From: an uncultured Bacilli bacterium
GTDB taxonomy: Bacteria > Bacillota_I > Bacilli_A > RF39 > UBA660
Assembly (NCBI GenBank): GCA_934122275.1
Contig: CAKOWI010000003.1
Location: forward strand, 62,001 to 126,000
DNA: 64,000 nucleotides
Direction of reading: 5' to 3'
Shown: positions 44,061 to 52,949 of the stretch, in pieces
Layout: every line of letters begins with the position of its first letter
Numbering within the stretch: position 1 is the stretch's first letter
Position numbers and translations under genes: made by a program
Notes under the pieces: model-generated
Seen by the model: only the letters and a program-made list of their open reading frames with translations
Databases searched by the model: none
Told to the model about the DNA's origin: nothing

Positions 44061-44414
44061 AGTTTTAATAAGCCACGTTCTGTACCAGTAAACTGGTCGT
44101 AAACATTTATCTATACATAAAGTATCCCTTAGTCCGTTTAATTTCTTTCTAAGAGTTCCCCTACCAAATTTGGGTTTCTCACTCATGGGGTTTACCGCGT
44201 TCCACTCAAATGGTTTCCCACTTGTATCGTCACTATGGCACTTTATGCCAAAATAACCATATTCAAAATGAACTATAGGTTATTTTAGCGCCGTTAGGCC
44301 TAAAGCCTACCAAAGGTTATTTTTTCCCTTTGCATGAACACTACAGTCATCTCAGAGCTGTGTGAGCGTGGACTTTCCTCTACTTTATAAAAAAGCAGCG
44401 TTTACGTAAAAACT
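44061..44414 (-). ncRNA. rnpB: RNase P RNA, type B (Bacillus type)
   Basis: The minus strand carries the universal rnpB landmarks in order: GTAGAGGAAAGTCC and CGCTC near the 5' end, GAGATG...GTAGTGTTC, AAAGTGCCATAGTGACG, GAGTGGAACGCGGTAAACCCC, GAGAAACCCAAATTTGG, ATAGATAAATG and the 3' CAGAACGTGG. The ends were set by the P1 pairing of AGTTTT (5') with AAAACT (3'). The order and the middle part match the Bacillus subtilis (type B) RNA. It is the catalytic RNA that trims tRNA 5' leaders. It fills the 380-base gap between gpsB and the RodZ-like gene. Confidence 0.95.
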
Positions 44415-44415
44415 A

Positions 44416-44739
44416 TCATTCTTCTTTATCATAAATATATTTTTCTAATTGTGATAGACGTCTTAAAATATCGACGTTTGTTATTTCTTTTTCACTTTTC
44501 TTTACAATATCAATGTTAGCCTTTAAATTACGAAGTTCATGTTTCAAAGACATATTCTCATTTTCTAACTCTTTATTTTCGCCCTTTAATTCTTTAATAA
44601 TATTGATAAATTCAATATAATCTTTAATAATTTGATCCAAGAATTTATCTACTTCCTGAAGTCTATAACCTCTAGTATCAATTTTAAAGTCTTTATCAAA
44701 GATATCTTGCGGTGTTAAAGATATTCTATTATTAAACAT
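44416..44739 (-). CDS. gpsB: Cell division/elongation adaptor GpsB (DivIVA family)
   Basis: A 107-residue protein: the N-terminal DivIVA/GpsB membrane-binding domain (LTPQDIFDKDFKIDTRGYR, then EVDKFLDQIIKDY), a coiled coil (about 45-78) and the C-terminal GpsB trimerisation motif NVDILRRLSQLEKYIY. It recruits class A PBPs between division and elongation sites; a class A PBP is encoded 1 kb away. It ends at a TGA stop and lies directly before rnpB. Confidence 0.95.
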   Translation of the reverse strand: MFNNRISLTPQDIFDKDFKIDTRGYRLQEVDKFLDQIIKDYIEFINIIKELKGENKELENENMSLKHELRNLKANIDIVKKSEKEITNVDILRRLSQLEKYIYDKEE

Positions 44740-44762
44740 AAATCTACCACCTTCTAAATAAC

Positions 44763-44791
44763 ATTATCGCAAGTTTTTGTAAGTTTGTCAA
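44763..44791 (-). promoter_or_regulatory. gpsB promoter
   Basis: TTGACA (44786-44791), exactly 17 bp, GATAAT (44763-44768) on the minus strand, just upstream of gpsB and likely also feeding rnpB. Confidence 0.75.
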
Positions 44792-44813
44792 TTTACATTT
44801 AATAATTATTATA

Positions 44814-45074
44814 CTATTTACTACTTCTTATCCTTCTGGTGTTTTTTATAAGATCATATGATGACACAGAAAAACTAAAAGAAATTAAACTCACAAAAAA
44901 GCTTTTGAAACCAAATCCAAAAAACAAAAAATTAATTAACACACTTACTATAAGTAATATCCACACAATATATTTACTATCAATTTTAAATGTCATTTTT
45001 ATGGTATTTCCTAAAATATTTAAAATTATCCATACACAAACTATGTGTGGTAATAATTTATATACTTCTTCCAT
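44814..45074 (-). CDS. Holin-like small membrane protein
   Basis: An 86-residue protein with three hydrophobic segments and a basic C-terminus (KNTRRIRSSK). The length and the IDSKYIVWILLIVSVLINF pattern resemble the Phage_holin_5_2 group (short phage holin family). It has AGGTGAT before the start. No lysis enzyme or phage gene is adjacent, so it is either a chromosomal holin-like protein or a phage-derived remnant; function is uncertain. Confidence 0.6.
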   Translation of the reverse strand: MEEVYKLLPHIVCVWIILNILGNTIKMTFKIDSKYIVWILLIVSVLINFLFFGFGFKSFFVSLISFSFSVSSYDLIKNTRRIRSSK

Positions 45075-45085
45075 TAATATATCAC

Positions 45086-45181
45086 CTAATTAATTGTATG
45101 AATTAATATTAAAGATTCTTCCAACATATTAGTTTCATTTATAAGTTCATCAAAAATTAAAAATACATAAGAATTATCCAT
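45086..45181 (-). CDS. 31-residue acidic peptide upstream of the holin-like gene
   Basis: An ATG at 45181 with AGGAGG eight bases upstream opens a 31-codon frame (MDNSYVFLIFDEL to LILIHTIN). Its end overlaps the ribosome site of the holin-like gene, as expected for a coupled leader gene. No homologue is recognised. The rest of the 232-base gap holds only the recU promoter. Confidence 0.4.
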   Translation of the reverse strand: MDNSYVFLIFDELINETNMLEESLILIHTIN

Positions 45182-45262
45182 ATCATATTCCTCCTATATA
45201 TAGGATATCATTTAAATAACTAAAAAGCTTATTTTCGACAAATCTTATCAATATATTTTTAA

Positions 45263-45291
45263 TTTACTTTTTAAAGGATAAATAGTATAAT
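45263..45291 (+). promoter_or_regulatory. recU-ponA promoter
   Basis: TTTACT (45263-45268), 17-bp spacer, TATAAT (45286-45291). The GGTGAT ribosome site starts only 8 bases after the -10, so the 5' untranslated region would be about ten bases. Confidence 0.65.
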
Positions 45292-45306
45292 TATCATGGT
45301 GATTAT

Positions 45307-45891
45307 ATGATTTCAAATTATTCATTTATTCGTTTTAATAATAAATCAAGTAATCATATTAAAGCTGGATATGCAAATAGAGGTATGAGTTTAGAAAATG
45401 ACATTAATATGTCTAACGAGTACTATAGAATCCATGATATAGCATATATATATAAAAAGCCCACCCCAATTAAATTAGTTAAGGTAGACTATAAAAATGG
45501 ATTAATAAAAGAAGCTTATTTTGATACTCCATCTACTACTGATTATAATGGTATATATAAAGGAAAATACATAGATTTTGAAGCTAAAGAAACAAATAGT
45601 AAAACTTCATTTTCACTGTCTAATATACATGAGCACCAAATAAAACATTTAATAGATGTTAAAAGACATGGTGCTATATCATTTATAATAGTTAGATTTA
45701 ATTTACTTGATAAAACATACCTTCTAAAAACAGAGGATTTAGAGGAATTTATTAAAAATAATAAAAGAAAGTCAATTCCAAATACATTTTTTGAAACTTA
45801 TGGTACAATTATTAAAATAAAATATGCACCTAGAATTGATTTTCTTAAATGCATAGAAAATATTTACTTTGGAGGTAATAATAAATTATGA
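45307..45891 (+). CDS. recU: Holliday junction resolvase RecU
   Basis: A 194-residue nuclease with the RecU features: NRGMSLENDINMSNEYY (about 26-42), the metal-binding PSTTDYNGIYKGKYIDFEAKET segment (acidic residues of TTDY and DFEAKE) and HQIKHLIDVKRHGAISFIIV. It resolves recombination intermediates. It overlaps the PBP gene by ATGA, the classical recU-ponA arrangement of Bacillota. Confidence 0.95.
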   Translation: MISNYSFIRFNNKSSNHIKAGYANRGMSLENDINMSNEYYRIHDIAYIYKKPTPIKLVKVDYKNGLIKEAYFDTPSTTDYNGIYKGKYIDFEAKETNSKTSFSLSNIHEHQIKHLIDVKRHGAISFIIVRFNLLDKTYLLKTEDLEEFIKNNKRKSIPNTFFETYGTIIKIKYAPRIDFLKCIENIYFGGNNKL

Positions 45892-48587
45892 TGAAAAAAA
45901 GAGCAAAAAAGAATAATTCAAGCAGTAAACAAAGTAAGACAAGACCAAAATTAACTAGTAAGAAAAAAAGAATTATATTATGTATATTACTATTCTTAAT
46001 TCTTATGTTTACAATTGCAGTAATTGGTTTTGTATCATACGTGGTAGTTAAGGCTCCTAAATTTAATCCTAATAACCTTAAGTTTACTCAAATGACTGAA
46101 CTTTATGATAGAGATAATAACTTAGTTATTAAGCTTGGTAATGAAAACAGAACTGAAATAGAATATGATGATTTACCAGAAGTACTAATTGATGCAATAG
46201 TTGCAACTGAAGATTCAAGATTTTTTGAACATAATGGTTTTGATTTATCTAGATTTGCGGTTGCTAGTGCAAAAAGATTAATTGGCAAAAATGGTGGTGG
46301 TGCATCTACCCTTACAATGCAAATTGTAAAAAACAATTATACTTCAAAGATTGATAAAGGTTTTGAAGGTATACTAAGAAAGTTCACAGATATATATATG
46401 GCTATATTTAAAGTTGAAAAAAAATATACAAAAAAAGATATATTAAAATTTTACGTTAATGACTCTTATCTAGGAAATGGTGCATATGGTGTTGAACAAG
46501 CGGCACAAAATTACTTTGGTAAATCTGTAAGTGAAATAAATTTAGCAGAAGCATCATTTTTAGCGGGTTTATTCCAAGCTCCAGGTGGCTATGATCCATA
46601 TAACTATCCAGAAAAAGCAGAGAAAAGAAGAAAAACAGTTCTTTACTTAATGCAAAGGCACGGATATATAACAAAAGAAGAAAGAGAAATAGCTGAAGCA
46701 AGACCAATAACTTCTTATATAAAAACTGAAAGAACTAATAATGAATATTCTGAATATCAAGGATATATTGATACAGTAGTAGAAGAATTAGAAAAACAAT
46801 ATAACTTAAATCCATATACTACTCCGCTAAAGATATATACCGCAATGAATCGTAGTAAACAAGACTTTGTAAATAAAGTAATGAATGGTGAAGCTTGGAA
46901 CTGGGAAAATGATTTAGCTCAAGCTGGTGTTGTAATGACTGATTCTGCAAGTGGTGAAGTTTTAGCAGTTGGTGCAGGAAGAAATAAAAATACAAAACGT
47001 TCATTTAATTTTGCAACACAAACAAATAAGCAAGTTGGATCAACGGCAAAACCTATATTTGATTATGGACCAGCAGTTGAATACCTTGGTTGGGGAACAG
47101 TTAATTACATAAATGATGAACCTTGGAGCTATTCTAATGGTACACCAATGAATAACTCAGATGGTGGCTATAAAGGAATCCTTCCTATGTATCAAGCGCT
47201 TGGTTTATCAAGAAATATAACAGCACTTAAAACATTCCAGCAAGTTAGTAAAGAAGCTGGAAATGATAAAATAGTTAAGTTCGCAACAAGTCTTGGTATT
47301 ACCCCAGAAATAGAAAATGGCAAGATACATGAAGCACATAGTATTGGTGCATTTACTGGTAGTAAAAGTGGTAGTCTTAATAGTCCTATGACGATGGCTG
47401 GTGCTTACGGAGCATTCTCTAATGGAGGATATTACATTAAACCTCATACAATAACTAAGTTTATTTACAAAGAAACAGAAGAAGTTGTAGAAGCTAATAA
47501 AGAAAAAACTAGAGTCATGAATGATTCTACCGCTTACATAATAAGCTATGCTCTTAATTGGTCTGTTACAAACGGACTTGCAAGATCAGCTGGTAATATT
47601 GGTGGAGTTTCAGTAGCAGCTAAAACTGGTACAAGTAACTTTGATGATAAAACAATACGTGCAAAGGGTATATCTAGAAAAGCAGTTAATGATTTGTGGG
47701 TATGTGGATTTACACCAAGTCAAACAATAACTTTCTGGTATGGATACAATAAATTATATAAAGAACATTATAGTACAACATCAACTTGGTCAATTCGTGA
47801 TAAATTTTACTACAATTTAGCTAATAACCTATTTGATAAAAATGGTGCAACATTTGAAGCACCAAGTAGTATTGAAGCAGTTGAAGTTGTAAAAAATTCT
47901 ATTCCTTTAAAGAAAGCTAGTGCATCTACTCCTGATTATATGAAAGTAACTGGATACTTTAGAAAAGATACAGGTCCAAAAGAAACCACTACAACATATG
48001 ATACTCTACCTTCTATAAGTGGATTAAAATCAAAAGCTAGTGGTAAAAACGTTACTCTTACATGGAATGGTATTAGTGCAGAAGATATGCTTAATTTAAA
48101 CTCAGATGAAAGTTTCGGAAGTTTAGGTTATGATATTTACGTTAAAGATGGAAGTAGCGGTACAGAAGTTTATGTAGGAACAACAACAGATAATAAGTAC
48201 ACTCATACAACTAGTTACAATAACCCTATTTATGTTGTTTATACTGCTTATGCAAATTATAAAGCTAATAGAAGTAAGGGTGTTGAAACTAAGATTTCTA
48301 TAGCTGCTGATTTTGATGTTAAAGTACCTGATGGAGAAATAAAACAAGGTGAATTATTTACCGATAATAAGCCTATAATTGTATTATATAATTCAATAGA
48401 TGTAACTGATGATTGTAAGATTGAAACCATATCAAATACAGTTGATACAAGTAAGCCTGGTGTATATGAAATAAAATATAAAATAACTTATGAAGGCTCA
48501 TCAAAAATAGTTTCAAGAAAAATAACGGTTAAGGCAACATCAACAACATCTACTACAACGACATCATCTACTAAAACAGAAAACTAA
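45888..48587 (+). CDS. ponA: Class A penicillin-binding protein (PBP1 type)
   Basis: An 899-residue bifunctional peptidoglycan synthase. It has a cytoplasmic basic N-terminus, one membrane helix (about 30-54), and a GT51 glycosyltransferase domain (EDSRFFEHNGFD, GGGASTLTMQIVKN, YVNDSYLGNGAYGVEQAA). The transpeptidase domain has the SxxK motif STAK, SRN and the KTG motif AAKTGTSN. The C-terminus adds a fibronectin-III-like domain (about 705-800) and an Ig-like domain (about 805-885) with a Thr-rich tail. It builds glycan strands and cross-links them at the outer face. It is coupled to recU by an ATGA overlap. Confidence 0.97.
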   Translation: MMKKRAKKNNSSSKQSKTRPKLTSKKKRIILCILLFLILMFTIAVIGFVSYVVVKAPKFNPNNLKFTQMTELYDRDNNLVIKLGNENRTEIEYDDLPEVLIDAIVATEDSRFFEHNGFDLSRFAVASAKRLIGKNGGGASTLTMQIVKNNYTSKIDKGFEGILRKFTDIYMAIFKVEKKYTKKDILKFYVNDSYLGNGAYGVEQAAQNYFGKSVSEINLAEASFLAGLFQAPGGYDPYNYPEKAEKRRKTVLYLMQRHGYITKEEREIAEARPITSYIKTERTNNEYSEYQGYIDTVVEELEKQYNLNPYTTPLKIYTAMNRSKQDFVNKVMNGEAWNWENDLAQAGVVMTDSASGEVLAVGAGRNKNTKRSFNFATQTNKQVGSTAKPIFDYGPAVEYLGWGTVNYINDEPWSYSNGTPMNNSDGGYKGILPMYQALGLSRNITALKTFQQVSKEAGNDKIVKFATSLGITPEIENGKIHEAHSIGAFTGSKSGSLNSPMTMAGAYGAFSNGGYYIKPHTITKFIYKETEEVVEANKEKTRVMNDSTAYIISYALNWSVTNGLARSAGNIGGVSVAAKTGTSNFDDKTIRAKGISRKAVNDLWVCGFTPSQTITFWYGYNKLYKEHYSTTSTWSIRDKFYYNLANNLFDKNGATFEAPSSIEAVEVVKNSIPLKKASASTPDYMKVTGYFRKDTGPKETTTTYDTLPSISGLKSKASGKNVTLTWNGISAEDMLNLNSDESFGSLGYDIYVKDGSSGTEVYVGTTTDNKYTHTTSYNNPIYVVYTAYANYKANRSKGVETKISIAADFDVKVPDGEIKQGELFTDNKPIIVLYNSIDVTDDCKIETISNTVDTSKPGVYEIKYKITYEGSSKIVSRKITVKATSTTSTTTTSSTKTEN

Positions 48588-48613
48588 AAAAGAACATTTT
48601 ACTGTTCTTTTTT
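48587..48613. terminator. Bidirectional terminator after ponA
   Basis: AAAAGAACA / TGTTCTTTT stem with a 6-base loop, then a T run, between ponA and the convergent dnaD gene. Confidence 0.85.
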
Positions 48614-48619
48614 TATTAC

Positions 48620-49264
48620 CTACTCATTTAACCAATCATACTCATAACATTCTTCTTGTTTTTCATCTTCTTTTTGCTTTTCTATTTTACTTATGTCAGA
48701 TGAATTTTTAATACCCTTTTTATTCCATTCATAAAGTATTTTATCTACATATCTTAAATTATTAACCCCGTTAAATACGGTTTCTTTTAATGCTGCTAAT
48801 ATAAGATCATTAGATATACCAGATTCAATCCAACCAGATATTATTTCATATTCCATAGGTGATAGTGTACGTCCAAATTCTCTTTCAAATTCTTCATATA
48901 TATCTTTTCTATCAATATCATTTTTAGACTCATTTAATATTTTTGAAAAAACAATATCATAAAAAGAACTGATATTAATTAATTCCTCTAAAACACCAAA
49001 ATCATTCTTTTTCATCTCTATTGATAAAAGTTTCTTACATTTTAAAACCGAAATAGCATCTAGTAGCTCTTTTTCATTTAAATTAATATCTTTCATTATA
49101 TTCTTATAATTAAATGAACTACCATTTTTACCATTTAACAAGTATATAAGTAAAATAAATGAGTTTATATCTAAATTTAAGTCCTTTGCATACGATAAAA
49201 CGTACTTAGGAAGTGTATAATGATTATCATTATTTAACTGCTCTAAAAGCTTTTCATTAAGCAT
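48620..49264 (-). CDS. dnaD: DnaD-like replication initiation protein
   Basis: The ATG at 49264 is preferred because GAGGGTGAG lies just before it, inside the longer frame. The 214-residue product has the DnaD N-terminal winged-helix oligomerisation domain (about 1-95) and the C-terminal DnaB/DnaD domain (about 115-190) with FEREFGRTLSPMEYEIISGW and the YVDKILYEWNKKGI segment. It remodels DNA for helicase loading at oriC. It ends convergently with ponA. Confidence 0.92.
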   Translation of the reverse strand: MLNEKLLEQLNNDNHYTLPKYVLSYAKDLNLDINSFILLIYLLNGKNGSSFNYKNIMKDINLNEKELLDAISVLKCKKLLSIEMKKNDFGVLEELINISSFYDIVFSKILNESKNDIDRKDIYEEFEREFGRTLSPMEYEIISGWIESGISNDLILAALKETVFNGVNNLRYVDKILYEWNKKGIKNSSDISKIEKQKEDEKQEECYEYDWLNE

Positions 49265-49293
49265 AAACTCACCCTCTTTCAAACAAAATTATA

Positions 49294-50391
49294 TCATACA
49301 TGCTTATATGTATCAATTATATACAATTTAATTTTCTCATAATCATTATCTAACTGTTTAGTTAGTATCTTATCTTCTACGTCATTCATTATTATCTTTA
49401 TTATCTTCTTATCACTAGGATTAACTATTTCAATTATATCCTTACCATTTATTACAATATCTGAAGATTTTTTTATTGGCAAATTATCATATCTTTCATG
49501 TATACTAACCTCATTTATACCTAGTATCTGTGCTGCTATATAACAAACATAATTACCATATTTATATATATCCCTATCAGTTATTTTACCACTTTTAACT
49601 AGTTTCTTTATTTTATCTATGTATTCTTTTTCATTTGTTGTAAATTCATAATTAGAATCTGGATTAATTTGAGCCCAAATACCTATAGTATCATTTGTTT
49701 TTACTATATTTCTTGGAATCTTTATGTTTAAATACTTTTCTATTCCGTACTTTTTTATTTTATTTAATCCCTTTAAAATATTAGGAGATAAAAATATTCT
49801 ATTTAGTTCCTGTTTTTTTCTATAAAAAGATAACTTATTAAGTAATTTTCTATTTTGAATTATTGCTCTTTTTAATTCACCACTAATCTCAAAATCAAGT
49901 TCAGTTGAAAATCTAATTGCTCTTAATATTCTAAGTGCATCTTCTGACAATCTTTTTTTTGAATTACCAACGGTTTTTATGACCCTACTATTTATATCAT
50001 TCATACCATTTAATAAATCTATTATATTTCCACCTTTATCCATGCATAAAGTATTCATGGTAAAATCACGTCTTTTTAAATCAACAATTAACTTATCTGT
50101 ATACTCTATCTTAGATGGTGTTCTTCCATTATTGTACTCAAAATCCATTCTGTAAGTTGTAATTTCAAAATCTATCTTTTTATATTTCAAATGTACAGAT
50201 CCATACTGTTCAAATGGTAATTTAACTTCCTTAAATAATTCTTTTACCTCTTTTGGAGTAGCATTAGTACATATATCAACGTCCATACTATTTCTTTTTA
50301 AAATCAAATCCCTTACAAAACCACCTACTATATAAGCTTCATATCCGTTTTGATCAAATATATTTATTAATTCTAAAGCCTTTTCTAACAA
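49294..50391 (-). CDS. cca: CCA tRNA nucleotidyltransferase
   Basis: A start at TTG 50391 is chosen because GGTGAT lies just upstream and the extra N-terminal residues in the longer frame are hydrophobic and non-conserved; the product is 365 residues. It has the class II nucleotidyltransferase head (YIVGGFVRDLILKR with DVDICT carrying the metal-binding acids, RRDFTMNTLCMD) and the RNA-binding tail (EDALRILRAIRFS). It adds or repairs the CCA end of tRNAs. It lies between dnaD and hup. Confidence 0.93.
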   Translation of the reverse strand: MLEKALELINIFDQNGYEAYIVGGFVRDLILKRNSMDVDICTNATPKEVKELFKEVKLPFEQYGSVHLKYKKIDFEITTYRMDFEYNNGRTPSKIEYTDKLIVDLKRRDFTMNTLCMDKGGNIIDLLNGMNDINSRVIKTVGNSKKRLSEDALRILRAIRFSTELDFEISGELKRAIIQNRKLLNKLSFYRKKQELNRIFLSPNILKGLNKIKKYGIEKYLNIKIPRNIVKTNDTIGIWAQINPDSNYEFTTNEKEYIDKIKKLVKSGKITDRDIYKYGNYVCYIAAQILGINEVSIHERYDNLPIKKSSDIVINGKDIIEIVNPSDKKIIKIIMNDVEDKILTKQLDNDYEKIKLYIIDTYKHV

Positions 50392-50427
50392 GTTTATCAC
50401 CAATATAATTATAGCACTTATCAAACA

Positions 50428-50452
50428 AAAAAAGCCATATAAATGGCCTTTA
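50428..50452 (-). terminator. Terminator after hup
   Basis: Hairpin AAGGCCAT / ATGGCTTT with a T-rich tract on the minus strand, just downstream of the HU stop. Confidence 0.8.
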
Positions 50453-50455
50453 TTA

Positions 50456-50731
50456 TTACTTATTTACAGCTTCTTTTAATTTAGAACCAGCTTTAAAAGT
50501 AGCAGCTGTTCTAGCAGCGATAGAAACTTTTTCTCCAGTTTTTGGATTACGTCCTTCTTTTGCAGCTCTTTGTGATGTTGCAAATGTACCAAATCCAACT
50601 AAAGAAACTTTTTCTCCCTTAGCTAGTGCTTCAGTAATACTTTCAACTGTTGCATCTAATGCACGTGATGCATCAGCTTTTGTTAAACCAGCTTTTTCAG
50701 CTATCATTTCTACTAATTGTTGTTTTGTCAT
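50456..50731 (-). CDS. hup: HU-type nucleoid protein
   Basis: A 91-residue HU with the full family signature: KQQLVEMIAEKAGLTKADAS, the GFGTFATSQRAAKEGRNPKTGE arm and the C-terminal AARTAATFKAGSKLKEAVNK. It binds and bends DNA non-specifically. The gene is single, with a ribosome site and a palindrome-bearing promoter region. Confidence 0.97.
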   Translation of the reverse strand: MTKQQLVEMIAEKAGLTKADASRALDATVESITEALAKGEKVSLVGFGTFATSQRAAKEGRNPKTGEKVSIAARTAATFKAGSKLKEAVNK

Positions 50732-50751
50732 AAAAAACCTCCAAATTTTTA

Positions 50752-50779
50752 ATTGTAAGCTTTACTCTATACTTACAAT
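50752..50779. promoter_or_regulatory. Inverted repeat over the hup promoter
   Basis: ATTGTAAG and CTTACAAT form a perfect 8-bp inverted repeat with a 12-bp spacer in the promoter region of hup. The halves overlap -35-like TTGTAA and -10-like TACAAT. It could be an operator or only coincident promoter halves. Confidence 0.35.
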
Positions 50780-50836
50780 ATAAGAGTAACATTTTTATTA
50801 TAATATTTCAAGCTTTTTTTATATTTTTCTCTTATT

Positions 50837-51373
50837 TTATAAGGGTTTTAGAGTATTTAAGTCATATTCTAATACTAATCTTTTACTTTTATTATTTTTA
50901 TCACAAGTAATAAGTATAAGTTTTTTCTTTCTATTAGTATTTAATATGTCTACATATGTATCATCTATCACATATTTTCTTTTTAATATATATGTAGCTT
51001 TATGTTTGTTTTTATATAAAAAACATGCATCATTTATTTTTATTTCATCTAATCTATTAAAATAAGTACCAAACCCTAAACCTGAATGACCAAGTATGAT
51101 TATAGTATCATCATAATTATCATTGTTATAATAAACTAATGACTTATTTAGGTTCTTAAAATTAGCATCAGTTTTTATAACACTATTATAAAGATTTATA
51201 CTAGGAATACTTAATATCATTTTATCTTCATAATTATATTTCGATTCATTTTTATAATACGTACTAATAAATGTCTTATCTTTGTAATTTAGATTTATTA
51301 TATTAAATATATTATATGAAAATAATAGAATTGCTATAACTTTAAGTATTAATTTAACTTTTCTTCTTATCAT
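50837..51373 (-). CDS. Sortase
   Basis: A 178-residue sortase with an N-terminal membrane helix (about 8-29) and catalytic residues His96 (LGHSG), Cys157 (LITCDK) and Arg165 (SKRLVLEY). It would cleave an LPxTG signal and join the protein to the cell wall. Its gene overlaps the end of the LPNTG protein gene by 20 bases, which marks it as the dedicated enzyme for that protein. The class is uncertain because the sequence is short. Confidence 0.88.
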   Translation of the reverse strand: MIRRKVKLILKVIAILLFSYNIFNIINLNYKDKTFISTYYKNESKYNYEDKMILSIPSINLYNSVIKTDANFKNLNKSLVYYNNDNYDDTIIILGHSGLGFGTYFNRLDEIKINDACFLYKNKHKATYILKRKYVIDDTYVDILNTNRKKKLILITCDKNNKSKRLVLEYDLNTLKPL

Positions 51374-52790
51374 ACGAAAATAAATATAATAAAAACGGAA
51401 TTACAAAGACATAATTAGATAAAATGTTTTTACCAGTATTTGGTAACTTTTCTATCTTATGGTTTACCAATGTAATTACCCTATCATCACTATTTTCATC
51501 TATATCTATAATAACATCTGATACTTTATCTACATTATCAGGTGATGTAATTTGTTTTAATGTATATTTACCATATATTAACTCAAGGTTTATTATTCCA
51601 TCACTATTAGTATAATTTTCATTTATAAGGTTATTATCAGCATCATATAACCTAAATAAGATATTGGCTTCTTTAGTACAAATATTATTATCATCTAATA
51701 TTTTATTTATAGTAATTTTATTTTTTATAATTTCTTCATAAGACTTTACTTTAATATCATAATCATCACTATCTATTAATACATCTATAACTTCATCATT
51801 AAGTTTATAACCAAGACTTGGTACTAACTCCTTAATTTTATAGGTACCCTTTTTTAAATTAGTAAATTCTAAAATACCATCTTTGTTAGTTTTTTTCTTT
51901 TCTATAATATTATTATTACTATCATATAATGCATATACAGCATTTTCTAATAAAGCATATTTAGATATAGGATTATTATTTTTTGTTTCACTATCTAATT
52001 TTTCTAGTTCTATCTTTCCATATTCTCCTATTACATTATAATTTTTTTCATAGTTATATGCATATTCAAAAGTACCTATGGTTTGAAAACCATCTTTATA
52101 ATAAAATATTGTACTTTTTTTGTTATTAGTTCTTTTTAAAGTAAACTTGTTATTTTTAGAATTAATGTCTATTTTTATCTTATTACCATCTTTTGTAACG
52201 TTTTGATTATCAGCTACCTCATACTCATTTAAGATTTTATTGCTATCATCAATAATTACTTGATCTCCAATTACGTAAGTTTTCTTAAAATTAAATTCTG
52301 GAGCAACCTCATATTTGTTAACTAAAGATAGTATTTCATTCTTATATGCATCAATATTTATGATATTTCCACCATATTTAGCATCAGTCCACCACACATT
52401 TTGTACTCCCTGTTCACGCCATATTAACTCTTGTGCTGCCATATAATATTCTTTTGTATTATGATTACCATATCCATACCCGTAATAGCCAATTAGGCTT
52501 AGTTTTTTAATGTTTGAGCCAGCTATTTTAGTATCATTTATATCATATGTTGATGAGTAATATGATCCTTTTGATGCTGTAATTCCAGGTTCCATACAAT
52601 ATGCTATTTTTCCATTAGCGGTTATCATAGCTAAATTAGTTATATGGTCACTATCATTTCTATATTGATGTGCAAATATGGTTCTATCCAAATTCCAATC
52701 AATATATGAATCTAACTCTCCTGCCCTAAAACTATTTAGTGGTATTAGTGCTACTATTAATGCAACAATTAAAAAAATCTTTTTCTTCAT
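51354..52790 (-). CDS. Thioester-domain LPNTG surface adhesin
   Basis: A 478-residue cell-wall protein. It has a signal peptide (1-22) and a thioester (TED-type) domain (about 30-170) with the internal bond pair Cys65 (AYCMEPG) and Gln120 (AAQELIW). Two SpaA/prealbumin-like domains (about 265-355 and 355-440) follow, with the GKIELEKLDSET Lys and the KIKELVP Glu expected for isopeptide bonds. The LPNTG signal (449-453), hydrophobic segment and KKKS end the chain. Thioester adhesins bind host or partner surfaces covalently. The adjacent sortase would anchor it. Confidence 0.88.
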   Translation of the reverse strand: MKKKIFLIVALIVALIPLNSFRAGELDSYIDWNLDRTIFAHQYRNDSDHITNLAMITANGKIAYCMEPGITASKGSYYSSTYDINDTKIAGSNIKKLSLIGYYGYGYGNHNTKEYYMAAQELIWREQGVQNVWWTDAKYGGNIINIDAYKNEILSLVNKYEVAPEFNFKKTYVIGDQVIIDDSNKILNEYEVADNQNVTKDGNKIKIDINSKNNKFTLKRTNNKKSTIFYYKDGFQTIGTFEYAYNYEKNYNVIGEYGKIELEKLDSETKNNNPISKYALLENAVYALYDSNNNIIEKKKTNKDGILEFTNLKKGTYKIKELVPSLGYKLNDEVIDVLIDSDDYDIKVKSYEEIIKNKITINKILDDNNICTKEANILFRLYDADNNLINENYTNSDGIINLELIYGKYTLKQITSPDNVDKVSDVIIDIDENSDDRVITLVNHKIEKLPNTGKNILSNYVFVIPFLLYLFSYDKKKS

Positions 52791-52949
52791 GTCTTTCTCC
52801 TTTCAAATTAATGACGCTTACTATACTCATAATCAATGTAGAAAAAGCTCGAAAAAGAAAAAGATTATGAAATTTTTTCATAATCATTATATATTTTTTA
52901 AATATTAAGATTAAAATATATGTTACAATATCTTAAATAGGAGGATAAA

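Noticed and set aside
46456..47447. Minus-strand frames opposite ponA
   Set aside because: They run antisense to conserved PBP domains, have no start signals and no recognisable domains.
52860..52885. GATTATGA/TCATAATC hairpin upstream of the adhesin gene as a riboswitch
   Set aside because: It lies between divergent promoters, has no conserved core and can be explained as a simple palindrome or chance in AT-rich DNA.
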